Shown: one piece after another, positions 7,724-18,680 of the stretch
Numbering within the stretch: position 1 is the first letter of the stretch
How the letters are laid out: each line of letters begins with the position of its first letter
Assembly: GCA_024235595.1 (NCBI GenBank)
Contig: JACKMC010000009.1
Coordinates: forward strand, 66,920-130,919
Direction: 5' to 3'
DNA from: Zoogloeaceae bacterium
GTDB taxonomy: Bacteria; Pseudomonadota; Gammaproteobacteria; Burkholderiales; Rhodocyclaceae
DNA length: 64,000 nt
Made by a program: the position numbers and the translations under genes
The notes under the pieces: model-generated
Told to the model about the DNA's origin: nothing
Seen by the model: the letters and a program-made list of their open reading frames with translations, nothing else
Databases searched by the model: none

Positions 7724-9438
7724 TTGGCGAAGCGTTCGATCACCTCACGCAGCGCCGAATTGTCGGGAAACTTCGCCTGCGCCTCTCGCCACACGCGATT
7801 GGCTTCCTCGCGCCGGTCGAGGGCCCAGAGCACTTCTCCGATGTGCGCGGCAATTTCGGGATCGGGGCGTATCTTGTAGGCGCGCTCCAGCGTCTCGAGC
7901 CCTCCCTTGACGTCGCCGCGACGGAATCGGACCCAGCCCTGACTGTCCATGATGAAAGGATCGTCGGGCGACAACGCGGCAGCCCGATCGATCAGCGACT
8001 GCGCTTCTTCGAGCCGTTCGCCGCGGTCCGCGAGCGAGTAGCCAAGCGCATTGAGCGCATGCGCGTTGTCCTCCTCGAGGGCGATGAGCTTGCGCAAGCG
8101 ACCCTCCATCACTTCATGGCGGCCCATGCGCTCTGCCAGTAGCGCCGACTCGTAGAGCAGGTCGCCATCGTCGGGACGTTCGAGCAGGCCCTCATCGAGA
8201 AGATCGAAGGCTTCCTGATCCCGGCCGGCGTCGCGAAGAACCTGCGCTTCGGCCAGGCGCACCCGGTGCTGGACATCCGCGTCGCCGCTGATTTCGTGCA
8301 GCGCCTGGCGAGCCGCTTCCACCTCGCCCTTCTCGGCAAGCAGATGGGCCAGGCGCACTCTTGCCTGCATGTACTGCTCGCCCTCGCCCACCTCGCGAAA
8401 CCGTTCGATCGCCAGATCGCGCTTGCCTCGGGCTTCGGCAATCTGGGCAAGATGGAAGCGCACGCGGTCGGCGTCGTCGGGGCGCAACTCGAGCAGCTTG
8501 TCGAACTGCCTTTCCGCCTCGTCCCAGTCCTCTATCTGCATCGAGAGCAATCCCACGGCGTTTACCATCTCCCCGTCCTCGGGCGAGGCCGCGAGCAACT
8601 GCCGGAACGCCTCACGCGCTTCGGGATAGCGCTTGGCTGCGGCGAGCACCCGTGCTCGGGCGAGCAGCGCCTGGCGGGCATCGGGATGCGACTTGATGTA
8701 GTCATCCAGCAGCGCCAGCGATGCATCGGGGTCGTCACGCTGCAGCAACTGGGCTTTCATGAGTACCGCGGGCTCCCAGTCCGAGCGCAGCGCCAGCGCC
8801 TGGTCGATACGGGTCATCGCACTGAGCGTATCGCCGGCATTGAAGGCCGCATGCGCCCTTGCGAAATCGGCTTCGGGGTGCTCGAGGTAGGGTTCGGTCA
8901 CCCGTTCGATGATCGCCCTGACGGCCTTCTTGTCCTGCATTTGCGCGAGCGCCGCGTTCAGGCCGAGCAGGTTGCGGTCGAGACTGTCGCCCGACTCGGC
9001 AAGGACCTTGGCAAGATGCACCTGGATCGCATCGACCGACACACCACCCCGTGACATCACTCCCGCGAGGATCCGCTTCGCGTCCGGCGAATCGGGATCC
9101 AGCCGCGCCCAGAGTTGGGCCGCCTCGGTCGCCGCCGGCATCTGCCGCGCATAGATCGCCACTTCGGTGGCCCGGCGCGCGATGCGCGCGTCCTGCGTCC
9201 GCCGTGCAAGATCCAGGTAGGCCGGCACGGCCACGTCGAACTGGCCACGCGCACCGGCGATCTCGGCGAGCAGGAATTGATATAACACCTGCGGGGTCAA
9301 CTCGCCGCCGGCGGCCGCCACCACCGGCCGGATTGCAACCCCCTGGGTCGGCGCCGTCTGGGCGAGAGCCGGCGGCAGTGTTGCAAATGCCAGGGAACCC
9401 GCTCCCAGGAGCACGGCAAGGCGATGGATGACAGGCAT
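7720..9438 (-). CDS. Periplasmic tetratricopeptide-repeat protein
   Basis: A 572-residue protein with an N-terminal signal peptide (cleavage likely after ALAQ, near residue 27) and many TPR units across the rest, for example near residues 290-330 and 440-540. TPRs mediate protein contacts. The gene overlaps lolB by four bases and lies divergent from mutM, the usual place of this conserved hypothetical in betaproteobacteria. It may help envelope assembly together with LolB, but that is only suggested by position. No enzyme motif is visible. Confidence 0.85.
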   Translation of the reverse strand: MPVIHRLAVLLGAGSLAFATLPPALAQTAPTQGVAIRPVVAAAGGELTPQVLYQFLLAEIAGARGQFDVAVPAYLDLARRTQDARIARRATEVAIYARQMPAATEAAQLWARLDPDSPDAKRILAGVMSRGGVSVDAIQVHLAKVLAESGDSLDRNLLGLNAALAQMQDKKAVRAIIERVTEPYLEHPEADFARAHAAFNAGDTLSAMTRIDQALALRSDWEPAVLMKAQLLQRDDPDASLALLDDYIKSHPDARQALLARARVLAAAKRYPEAREAFRQLLAASPEDGEMVNAVGLLSMQIEDWDEAERQFDKLLELRPDDADRVRFHLAQIAEARGKRDLAIERFREVGEGEQYMQARVRLAHLLAEKGEVEAARQALHEISGDADVQHRVRLAEAQVLRDAGRDQEAFDLLDEGLLERPDDGDLLYESALLAERMGRHEVMEGRLRKLIALEEDNAHALNALGYSLADRGERLEEAQSLIDRAAALSPDDPFIMDSQGWVRFRRGDVKGGLETLERAYKIRPDPEIAAHIGEVLWALDRREEANRVWREAQAKFPDNSALREVIERFAK

Positions 9439-9640
9439 TGAAGATTCTCGAAACGCTACGGTTTGGGCATGGGATCACAGCTGGACGCCGACGCGGCGCG
9501 CCTGGCGCCGTGGCAATGCGGATCACAACAAAGTGTGGATCCCCGCCCGCTTTGAGCAATGCAATACAATTCGGTTCGATCGATGTTAGGTAGTTTCTGC
9601 TGCCGGAGCAAGTCAGCCCCTTTCATGCACATTTACCGCG

Positions 9641-10453
9641 ATGCCAGAACTGCCCGAAGTTGAAACCACCCGTCGGGGAATTGCGCCGCACCTGCTCGGC
9701 GTCACAGTGAGCCGGGTCGTGATTCGCAACCCCTCCCTGCGTCAGCCGATCCCCGCCGATCTCGACCTGACCCTCAGCGGCCGCACCCTGCAGAGTATCC
9801 GTCGCCGCGCGAAATATCTGCTGCTGGCCTTCGACCATGGCTGCCTGCTGCTGCACCTGGGCATGTCCGGAAGCCTGCGGGTCATCGGCCTGAATACGCC
9901 GCCCGGCAAGCACGATCACCTCGACCTCGAATTCGGTGACCGGGTGCTGCGGCTTCGCGACCCGCGGCGCTTCGGCCTGGCCCTCTGGCAGCCGGGAGCG
10001 GAGCCGCACCCGCTGCTCGGGCGGCTGGGAATCGAGCCGCTCGACGATGCCTTCGACGGCGCCTGGCTATATCGGGCAAGCCGCGGTCGCAAGACACCGG
10101 CGAAGCAGTTCGTCATGGACGGGCACCACATCGTCGGGGTGGGCAACATCTACGCCTCCGAAAGCCTCCATAGCGCGCGAATCCACCCCGCCACGCCGAT
10201 CGGCACGCTCGGCCCGCGGCGCTGCGCGCGTCTTGCCGAAGCGATCCGCCAGACCCTCGGCGCTGCCATCGAGGCCGGCGGCAGCACCTTGCGGGATTTC
10301 GTTCATAGCGATGGCAAGCCGGGCTATTTCCAGCACCGCCACCAAGTCTATGACCGCGCCGGCCAGCCCTGTCCGCAGTGTGGCAGGACGATTCGCGTGA
10401 TGCAGATGGGTCAGCGCTCCACCTACTACTGTCCGGGCTGCCAACATCGCTGA
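9641..10453 (+). CDS. mutM: Formamidopyrimidine-DNA glycosylase (Fpg/MutM)
   Basis: A 270-residue bifunctional DNA glycosylase/AP lyase that removes 8-oxoguanine. It starts MPELPEVETTRRGI, where Pro2 becomes the catalytic N-terminus and Glu3 the general acid. Lys57-region (RRRAKYLL), the helix-two-turn-helix with GVGNIYASE, and a C-terminal zinc finger (CPQCGRTIRVMQMGQRSTYYCPGC) are all present. It is divergent from the TPR gene. The ribosome-binding site is weak. Confidence 0.97.
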   Translation: MPELPEVETTRRGIAPHLLGVTVSRVVIRNPSLRQPIPADLDLTLSGRTLQSIRRRAKYLLLAFDHGCLLLHLGMSGSLRVIGLNTPPGKHDHLDLEFGDRVLRLRDPRRFGLALWQPGAEPHPLLGRLGIEPLDDAFDGAWLYRASRGRKTPAKQFVMDGHHIVGVGNIYASESLHSARIHPATPIGTLGPRRCARLAEAIRQTLGAAIEAGGSTLRDFVHSDGKPGYFQHRHQVYDRAGQPCPQCGRTIRVMQMGQRSTYYCPGCQHR

Positions 10454-10612
10454 AGCGCGCGCCGTCCGTCGGCGCGGGCGACCTCGTGGCGGGTCGCGGC
10501 GGGGTGGGATTCTCAGCGGTCGAAAATGCCTCTATGCTGCAGTTTCCGGTCACGCCCCGGCGAGAGCCGGTCGGACCTACAGTTCTCACCCGCGCATCCG
10601 TAGACATATCGC

Positions 10613-12577
10613 ATGAACCTGATTGACAGTTTTTCCGCTTACAGCCAGTGGCGCGACCGCTCCGCGGTGGCCGTCGAACGCCTGAGAAACTGGCTGCAGA
10701 GCAATCGCCTAGGCGATGCCCAAGGCGAGATGCGGCTGCAATACGCGCTCAATCGCCTGCGCGAAGACCAACTCACGGTTGCCTTCGTGGCCGAGTTCTC
10801 GCGCGGCAAGTCGGAGCTCATCAACGCCATCTTCTTCTCGGGCTACGGCGACCGCATTCTGCCCTCGAGCGCAGGCCGCACCACGATGTGTCCGACCGAG
10901 CTCCAATGGAGCCCCGGCGACACGCCTGGCATCGCGCTGCTGCCGATCGATTCCAGGGCCACTCACGCGAGCGTCGCGGAGCTGAAGCGCTATCCGGAAG
11001 AGTGGATCAGCAGCGAACTCGATGCGAACTCCTCCGAAAGCCTGCGCAGCGCGCTCGCGCGCGTGGGCGAGACCCGTTGGGTCGATAAGGACCGGGCCGT
11101 CGAGCTCGGCTTTGCGATCGACCCGGAGGGCAATACCGGGCTCAAACCCGGTGCCGATGGCCTGGTGGAGATTCCCAGCTGGCGGCACGCGGTGATCCGC
11201 TTCCCTCATCCGCTGCTCGAGAAAGGACTGGTGATTCTCGACACGCCGGGCCTGAACGCGATCGGCGCCGAGCCGGAGCTGACGCTGTCGCTGCTGCCCA
11301 ACGCCCATGCCGTGCTCTTCGTGCTCGCCGCAGACACCGGCGTGACCCAGTCCGACCTCGCGGTATGGCGCGAATACGTGAGTGCCGGCCGAGGCAGCCG
11401 CCGCGGCTGCCTGGTCGCGCTGAACAAGATCGACGGTCTCTGGGACGGCCTGCGCAACCAGGCGCGGATCGACGAGGAGATCGCGCGCCAGGTTGAAAGC
11501 GTGTCGCGAACCCTCGACATCGAGGCAAGCCAGGTCTTCCCGGTTTCGGCCCAGAAGGCACTGGTTGCCAGAATCGGACACGACGCCACCCTGCTCGCCC
11601 GCAGCGAACTGGAGCGTCTCGAGACCGCGCTCATCGAGGATCTGCTGCCGACCAAACAGGATCTGGTGCGCGAGAGCACGCTGGGCGAAGCCGACGACCT
11701 GGTCCGCCAGACCCGCGAGCTGCTCAACGCGCGACTCGCCGGGATCCGCGAGCAGCTCCAGGAACTCACCGATCTGCGGGGCAAGAACCAGAGCGTCATC
11801 GAATACATGATGCGCAAGGTCAAGTCCGAGAAGGAGGAGTTCGAGCAAGGTTTGCAGAAGTACTACGCGGTGCGCAGCGTCTTCTCGAACATGACCAACA
11901 GCCTGCTCGCCCATCTGGGCCTCGATGCGCTGCGCGACGAAACCCGCCGCACCCGCGAGGCGATGCTGGACTCGTCGTTCTCGAAAGGCTTGCGCGACGC
12001 GATGCTGAACTTCTTCGCCAGCCTGCGCGGCAACCTGCACCGCTCGACCGACGAGATCGGCGAAATCACGCGCATGCTCGAAGCGATGTACAAGCGCTTC
12101 ACCGTCGAGCACGGCCTCAAGCTGACGCCGCCCAACAGCTTCTCGACACTGCGCTACGAGAAGGAGATCGATCGTCTCGAAAAGGCCTTCAACAGCCAGT
12201 TCAACACCGTACTCAACATCGTCACCACCGAGAAGCACGCCCTCACGCAGAAGTTCTTCGAAACCATCGCGGTGCAGGCCAGGCGCACCTTCGAGGTCGC
12301 CAACCGGGATGTCGAGAACTGGCTGCGCGCGGTGATGTCGCCGCTCGAGACCCAGGTACGCGAGTACCAGCTACAGTTGAAGCGTCGGCTCGAGAGCGTC
12401 AAGCGCATCCACCAGGCGACCGACACCCTCGAAGAGCGCATCGTTGAACTGCAACAGTCCGAACAGGGCGTGCTGCACGAGCTCGAGGAGCTCACGCGCC
12501 TCTCCAACGAGATCCACCTGGAACTCAACAGGGACGTTACCGACCCGGATCACATGCTCGAGACGCGGGCCGCCTGA
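10613..12577 (+). CDS. Dynamin-like GTPase
   Basis: A 654-residue large GTPase. The nucleotide site starts near residue 60: AEFSRGKSELINA (G1, where the usual first Gly is Ala60), GRTTMCPTE (G2, Thr90/91), LDTPGLN (G3) and ALNKIDGL (G4). The remainder is mostly long helices with coiled-coil character (about 360-440 and 560-640). No transmembrane segment is obvious. Such proteins can bind or remodel membranes, but this subfamily is poorly studied. It lies 160 bases downstream of mutM and is followed by a strong hairpin. Identification as dynamin-like is by GTPase motifs and architecture; function is not known. Confidence 0.85.
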   Translation: MNLIDSFSAYSQWRDRSAVAVERLRNWLQSNRLGDAQGEMRLQYALNRLREDQLTVAFVAEFSRGKSELINAIFFSGYGDRILPSSAGRTTMCPTELQWSPGDTPGIALLPIDSRATHASVAELKRYPEEWISSELDANSSESLRSALARVGETRWVDKDRAVELGFAIDPEGNTGLKPGADGLVEIPSWRHAVIRFPHPLLEKGLVILDTPGLNAIGAEPELTLSLLPNAHAVLFVLAADTGVTQSDLAVWREYVSAGRGSRRGCLVALNKIDGLWDGLRNQARIDEEIARQVESVSRTLDIEASQVFPVSAQKALVARIGHDATLLARSELERLETALIEDLLPTKQDLVRESTLGEADDLVRQTRELLNARLAGIREQLQELTDLRGKNQSVIEYMMRKVKSEKEEFEQGLQKYYAVRSVFSNMTNSLLAHLGLDALRDETRRTREAMLDSSFSKGLRDAMLNFFASLRGNLHRSTDEIGEITRMLEAMYKRFTVEHGLKLTPPNSFSTLRYEKEIDRLEKAFNSQFNTVLNIVTTEKHALTQKFFETIAVQARRTFEVANRDVENWLRAVMSPLETQVREYQLQLKRRLESVKRIHQATDTLEERIVELQQSEQGVLHELEELTRLSNEIHLELNRDVTDPDHMLETRAA

Positions 12578-12603
12578 GCAACGGCGACGTCATCCCCGGC
12601 ACG

Positions 12604-12630
12604 AAAAATGGACCCTCGCGAGGGTCCATT
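12604..12630 (-). terminator. Terminator of the coaD-ferredoxin operon (possibly bidirectional)
   Basis: A perfect 24-base palindrome at 12607-12630 is followed on the minus strand by TTTTT, 46 bases past the ferredoxin stop. It may also stop transcripts of the dynamin-like gene on the plus strand. Confidence 0.75.
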
Positions 12631-12675
12631 CATGTTTGCCAGACGCGGCAAGAGCGGGAAGCGAACCTCAGCCAG

Positions 12676-13976
<1,301 letters not shown>

Positions 13977-13980
<4 letters not shown>

Positions 13981-15314
13981 TGCGTCGCCGCCTGGGCCTG
14001 GTCGCCGTCTCCACCAACCACTACCGTTACCATTTGCTCCGGTCTGACACGGCGCCGGAAAGCATCGCGCACCGCCTCGGGGGTTACTTTCGCGACCGCC
14101 TCCGGATAGCGGCTCAGCCAGTCCAGCGGAAGTTCGAAGAAACCGATCACCGCGACATAGCCGAGCACCTTGCGATTGGAATCGAGTCGCAACCCGAAGC
14201 CGTTGACGATGTTGTCGCGCGCGGCGGCGAGTTCTTCGTCGCTCGGCCCCGCATCGAGGAAGCCCTTGAGGGTCTGGTTGACCACCTCGATCGCCTCTTC
14301 GGTCTGGCTGCCCTTGGTCTGCAGGCCAATCTGGAAGGGCCCCAGCTCACGGCGGGGCTCAAAATAGCTGTACACACTGTAGGCGTAGCCGCGCTTTTCC
14401 CTGACCTCGTGCATGAGCCGGGAGACGAATCCACCGCCCCCGAGCACATAGTTGCCGACCAGCAGCGGGTAGTAGTCGGGATCGTCCCGCTTGAGGCCGG
14501 GCAGTCCCATCAGCACATGTGCCTGGGCCGACGGATGCGCTTCGACGATGTGCGCCTGCCGCGTTGCCTCGACCGGCGGCGTCGCGGCCCCAGCTACACC
14601 TTTCGCGAGTCCGACGGTCAAGCGCTCGGCAAGTCGCGCGGCCGCCTCCCGGTCAAGGTCCCCGACGATCGCGATCGATGCGTTCGAGGCCACGAAATAG
14701 CGCTTGTGAAAATCCACCACGTCGTCCCGTGTGATGCGCGCCAGGCTCTCCGGCGTGGCCACATTGCCGTACGGATGCGTTTGGTAGATGCCTTTGAGGA
14801 AAAGGCGCCCGGCGATGGTATCGGGCTGGGTCAGCGCCTCCTTCAGGCCGGCAATGCTGCGGCCACGCTCACGCTCGACGATCGCCTCCGGGAACAATGG
14901 CTTGGCGAGCACCGTCGCCATCAGGTCGAGCGAGGCGTCCAACTCTGCGGCGCTGGAGAGCGTGCGTAGCGAGAAGCTCGCCCGGTCCATTTCCGAGCTG
15001 CCGCTGAACTGAGCCCCGACGTCGGCGAGCCGGTTGGCGATCGCGTCTTCGTCGAGCGAGCCCGCGCCCCGGTCAATGAGGCTGGCGGCAAGGCTCGCGA
15101 GACCGGCCTTGTCGGCCGGATCATGAGCCGAACCGGCCGCGAAATCGACCTGCACATCGACGATGGGCAGGCTGCGGCTCTCGACGAAATACACGCGGGC
15201 ACCGCTGGCGCTCTGCCAATGCTGGATGTCGACCGCGGCAGTGGCGAGCACGGAAAAACCGCCCGCTCCGATCAAGGTCGATACGAATGCCGCGATCTTC
15301 AGGAACTTGGTCAT
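13977..15314 (-). CDS. M16-family protein lacking the zinc site (non-catalytic partner)
   Basis: A 445-residue secreted protein with a signal peptide (cleavage near residue 27). The fold matches M16 peptidases, with the family pattern 'DVQVDFAAGSAHDP' and the second domain, but where active members carry HxxEH this one has GLASLAASLIDRG (71-83), so zinc cannot be bound. It lies 14 bases downstream of the active M16 gene. In such pairs the inactive subunit usually forms a heterodimer with the active one, as with mitochondrial processing peptidase and several bacterial pairs. Periplasmic or outer-envelope location is inferred. Confidence 0.9.
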
Positions 15315-15328
15315 GTGGTGCTCTCCGC

Positions 15329-16717
15329 TCAGTGGCGCAGGCCGGCCGAGCGGCCAGGGCGAGGTTTGTCATCGAGCGGCAGCGGGTCGAGCGTCGCCAC
15401 CGAAAGACTGTCTTCGGAGAAATAGCGCTTCGCCACCGACTGCACCTCGTCTGCCGTCACGCTGCGGATCATCTCCATCATTTTCGGCTCGTCCCGCCAG
15501 GAAAGGCCGACGGCCTCGAGCATGCCGATCTCCATCGCCTGGCCCATCAGCGAGTCGCGCTTGTAGACCTGCCCAGCGATCGCCTGTGCCTTGACGCGGC
15601 GCAGCTCTTCCTGGCTCACGCCCTCCTGCTGAATCCGCGTGATCTCGCCGCGCAGGGCCTGCTGGACCTCCTCAACGGTGTGCCCCTTGGCCGGCGTGCC
15701 ATCCATGATGAAGAGCGACTCGCCGCGCGCCGTCCCGTCGTATCCGGCGCCTGCCGAGAGGGCGACCTGCGAGCCCCGCACCACGTTCTTCGCCAGACGG
15801 GCGCCGTCATGGCCGTCCAGCACGGCCGCCAGCACCTGAAGCGCGTAGACATCGCGATCCTTCTCCACATCGCGCAGGGTCGGCGCACGCCAGGCCAGCA
15901 TCACATAGGGCAGATCGGCGGGCGCCCGCACGTTCGCGGTACGGATGCCGGGCTGCCGAGGTTCGAGCACGGTGCGCCGCGCAGGCAGAGGATCAACCTT
16001 GTAGCCGCCGTAGAGCCGCTCGGCTTCGGCAAATACCTGTTCATGCTGGACATCGCCAACCACCACCACGTAAGCGTTGTTGGGCGCATACCACTGGCGG
16101 TACCACTGGCGCGCATCGGCCGACTTCATCTGCTCGAGATCGGTCATCCAGCCGATTATCGGCCTGCGATAGGGATGGGCGGTGAAGGCCGTCGCCATCA
16201 GCTGTTCATAGACCAGCGAACGCGGCTTGTCGTCGGTGCGCATGCGGCGCTCCTCCTTGACCACCTCGAGCTCCTTGGCGAAATCCTCGTCGGCAAAGCG
16301 CAAATGCCGCATCCGGTCAGCCTCGAGGCCCATCATCTCGCCCAGGCGGTCGGCCGGCACCTGCTGGAAATAGGCGGTGTAGTCGTGACCTGTAAACGCA
16401 TTGTCCCGGCCACCCACCTTGGCTACGCGCTTGTTGAACTCGCCCGGACCGACCTCCTGGGTACCCTTGAACATCATGTGCTCGAGCACATGCGCCACGC
16501 CCGAGGTGCCGTCGATCTCGTCCATCGCGCCAACCCGGTACCACACCATGTTTACTGCCGACGGCGCGCGCGGGTCCTCCTTGACGATTACCTTGAGCCC
16601 GTTCTCGAGGGTCGTTTCATAGGGGTTGGCGAGGCATGTGGCCGCGGCCAGCACACCCGCGCAGGCCAGCACGGCCTGTCGCGCAAAGCTGCATCGCATC
16701 ATTGACTTGTCCTGCAT
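15329..16717 (-). CDS. M16-family zinc metallopeptidase (catalytic partner)
   Basis: A 462-residue secreted peptidase with a signal peptide ending near residue 30. The inverted zinc motif HVLEH is at 76-80 with the distal Glu in EVVKEER at about 155. Met6 and Met7 are alternative starts (16702, 16699), which would give a more usual signal peptide. It heads the minus-strand M16-M16-rsmD-coaD-ferredoxin series and is divergent from ftsY. The substrate is unknown; family members degrade peptides. Confidence 0.92.
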   Translation of the reverse strand: MQDKSMMRCSFARQAVLACAGVLAAATCLANPYETTLENGLKVIVKEDPRAPSAVNMVWYRVGAMDEIDGTSGVAHVLEHMMFKGTQEVGPGEFNKRVAKVGGRDNAFTGHDYTAYFQQVPADRLGEMMGLEADRMRHLRFADEDFAKELEVVKEERRMRTDDKPRSLVYEQLMATAFTAHPYRRPIIGWMTDLEQMKSADARQWYRQWYAPNNAYVVVVGDVQHEQVFAEAERLYGGYKVDPLPARRTVLEPRQPGIRTANVRAPADLPYVMLAWRAPTLRDVEKDRDVYALQVLAAVLDGHDGARLAKNVVRGSQVALSAGAGYDGTARGESLFIMDGTPAKGHTVEEVQQALRGEITRIQQEGVSQEELRRVKAQAIAGQVYKRDSLMGQAMEIGMLEAVGLSWRDEPKMMEMIRSVTADEVQSVAKRYFSEDSLSVATLDPLPLDDKPRPGRSAGLRH

Positions 16718-16718
16718 C

Positions 16719-16727
16719 TGTTAGAAT
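16719..16727 (+). promoter_or_regulatory. Candidate extended -10 promoter for ftsY
   Basis: TGTTAGAAT fits an extended -10 element (TGn followed by TAGAAT) about 110 bases upstream of ftsY. It overlaps the start region of the divergent M16 gene. No good -35 lies at the standard distance. Confidence 0.35.
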
Positions 16728-16836
16728 CCGGAGCCTCTACCGCAGGCAGCAGCGTGCTCGCCCTGGGTCGGTTGCGAGGCATCTTAGCGGCATCGCGCCA
16801 CGACTTCCAAAAACACCACTCTGACCGGACCTTCCA

Positions 16837-17982
16837 ATGTTTGGTTTCTTCAAGAAATCCGGCAAAGCCGGCGCGTCATCGAAACCACAGCCCGACGAGC
16901 CACTGGTGCCGCCCGAGGCACCCGCCCCCGCCCCGGGAATCCCGCCCGCTGCGCCGGTGGACGCTACCGGAATCCCACCCGCTGCGTCGCCCCCCGGGAG
17001 TCCGAAGGCACCCGAGGTGCCGGCACCGAAGGCGGAGACGCCGCCCGTGCCCAGGCGATCCTGGGCCGAACGGCTCAAGGCAGGGCTTTCGCGCACCCGC
17101 AGCCAGCTCGGCGGAGGCCTTTCCAGCCTGTTCGGTCGCCGCAAGATCGACGAGGAGTTGCTCGAGGAGCTCGAGTCCACCCTGCTCATGGCCGATTGCG
17201 GCATCGAGGCGACCCAGCACCTCATCGATCAGTTGCGCAGGCGCTGGAAGAAGGATCGCCTCGAGACCGCCGACCAGTTGCAGCAGACCCTCTCGGATGG
17301 CCTGGCGAACATGCTCGCGCCACTCGAAGAGCCGCTGGACGTGAGCACCCACAAGCCCTTCGTGATCATGCTGGCGGGGGTCAATGGCTCCGGCAAGACC
17401 ACTTCGATCGGCAAGCTCGCCAAGTGGTACCAGGGGCAAGGCAAGAGCGTGCTGCTGGCTGCCGGCGATACCTTCCGGGCGGCCGCGCGCGAGCAGCTGC
17501 AGACATGGGGCGAGCGCAATGGCGTGGCGGTGATCGCCCAGGAAAGCGGCGACCCGGCAGCTGTCATGTTCGACGCGGTCAACGCAGCCAAGGCGCGCGG
17601 CATCGATGTGGTATTGGCCGATACCGCGGGCCGGCTTCCTACCCAGTTGCACCTCATGGAAGAGATCGCCAAGGTACGGCGCGTGATCAACAAGGCCGAC
17701 CCCACCGCCCCGCACGAGGTGCTGCTGGTGCTCGATTCGAACATCGGCCAGAACGCCCTGATGCAGGTGAAAGCCTTCGACAAGGCCATCGGCGTCACCG
17801 GCCTGGTACTTACCAAGCTCGACGGCACGGCCAAGGGCGGCGTGGTTGCCGCGATTTCGCGCCAGTGCCCGAAGCCGCTGCGCTTCATCGGCGTGGGCGA
17901 AGGCATCGACGACCTGCAGCCCTTCAAGGCGCGCGAGTTCGTCGACGCGCTGTTTGCGCCCGCCACTGCGAACCCGCGCTGA
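16837..17982 (+). CDS. ftsY: Signal recognition particle receptor FtsY
   Basis: A 381-residue SRP GTPase that docks ribosome-SRP complexes at the membrane. The first 70 residues are a Pro/Ala-rich variable A domain. The N domain (about 80-165) precedes the G domain with AGVNGSGKTTSIGKLA (G1), DTFRAAAREQL, DTAGRL (G3), TKLDGTAKGG (G4) and the closing GVGEGIDDLQPF. It leads ftsY-ftsE-ftsX, the classical cell-division order, with a 32-base gap to ftsE. Confidence 0.97.
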   Translation: MFGFFKKSGKAGASSKPQPDEPLVPPEAPAPAPGIPPAAPVDATGIPPAASPPGSPKAPEVPAPKAETPPVPRRSWAERLKAGLSRTRSQLGGGLSSLFGRRKIDEELLEELESTLLMADCGIEATQHLIDQLRRRWKKDRLETADQLQQTLSDGLANMLAPLEEPLDVSTHKPFVIMLAGVNGSGKTTSIGKLAKWYQGQGKSVLLAAGDTFRAAAREQLQTWGERNGVAVIAQESGDPAAVMFDAVNAAKARGIDVVLADTAGRLPTQLHLMEEIAKVRRVINKADPTAPHEVLLVLDSNIGQNALMQVKAFDKAIGVTGLVLTKLDGTAKGGVVAAISRQCPKPLRFIGVGEGIDDLQPFKAREFVDALFAPATANPR

Positions 17983-18014
17983 GCTGCCGCCTCGGCCACC
18001 AACACTGCGTCCAG

Positions 18015-18680
18015 ATGATTGTCTTCGATCACGTAAGTCTGCGTTATCCCGGTACCGAGGGCGGCCTTCGCGATGCCAGCTTCAGCATCAGCCAGGGCGA
18101 ACTGGTCGTGCTTTCGGGCCATTCCGGCGCGGGCAAGAGCTCCTTGCTCAAGCTCATTCCGGCCATCGAGCGGCCCAGCTCGGGCCGCGTGCTGGTCGGC
18201 GACCAGGATGTCGGCCGCCTGCCGCGCCAGGCGATTGCATTCCTGCGCCGCAGGATCGGGCTGGTGCTCCAGGAAAGCCGACTGCTCCTCGACCGCGACA
18301 TCTTCGACAACGTCATGCTGCCACTCCTGATCACCGGCCACAGCGCCACCGATGCCGCCAAGCGTGCCAATGCAGCACTCGAACGCGTAGGCTTGTCGGG
18401 ACGCGGCAAGGAGATGCCGCTGGCTCTTTCGGGCGGTGAACAGCAACGCGCCGCAATTGCGCGTGCGGTGGTCAACCGCCCTTCCATCCTGCTCGCCGAC
18501 GAGCCGACCGCCCACCTCGACGCAGCCTACGCACGCGACATCGCAGCCCTGTTCCAGTCCTTTCACGCCGCCGGCGTGACGGTCATCCTCGCCACCCATG
18601 ACGCGGACCTGTTCTCGGACATGCAGCCGCGTCGAATGACCCTGAACCAGGGTCAGCTGAACGCCCAGGAGCCCGCATGA
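18015..18680 (+). CDS. ftsE: Cell-division ATP-binding protein FtsE
   Basis: A 221-residue ABC ATPase that with FtsX controls septal peptidoglycan hydrolases. Starts MIVFDHVSLRYPG. Walker A GHSGAGKSS, Q-loop VLQES, signature LSGGEQQR and Walker B ILLADEP followed by TAHLD; the last is slightly unlike the common TGNLD. It overlaps ftsX by four bases. The open frame continues upstream through ftsY in a shifted frame, but that part is not coding. Confidence 0.96.
   Translation: MIVFDHVSLRYPGTEGGLRDASFSISQGELVVLSGHSGAGKSSLLKLIPAIERPSSGRVLVGDQDVGRLPRQAIAFLRRRIGLVLQESRLLLDRDIFDNVMLPLLITGHSATDAAKRANAALERVGLSGRGKEMPLALSGGEQQRAAIARAVVNRPSILLADEPTAHLDAAYARDIAALFQSFHAAGVTVILATHDADLFSDMQPRRMTLNQGQLNAQEPA

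Noticed and set aside
9486..9555. Very short plus-strand frame upstream of mutM
   Set aside because: Fewer than 30 codons, no ribosome site, no recognisable product.
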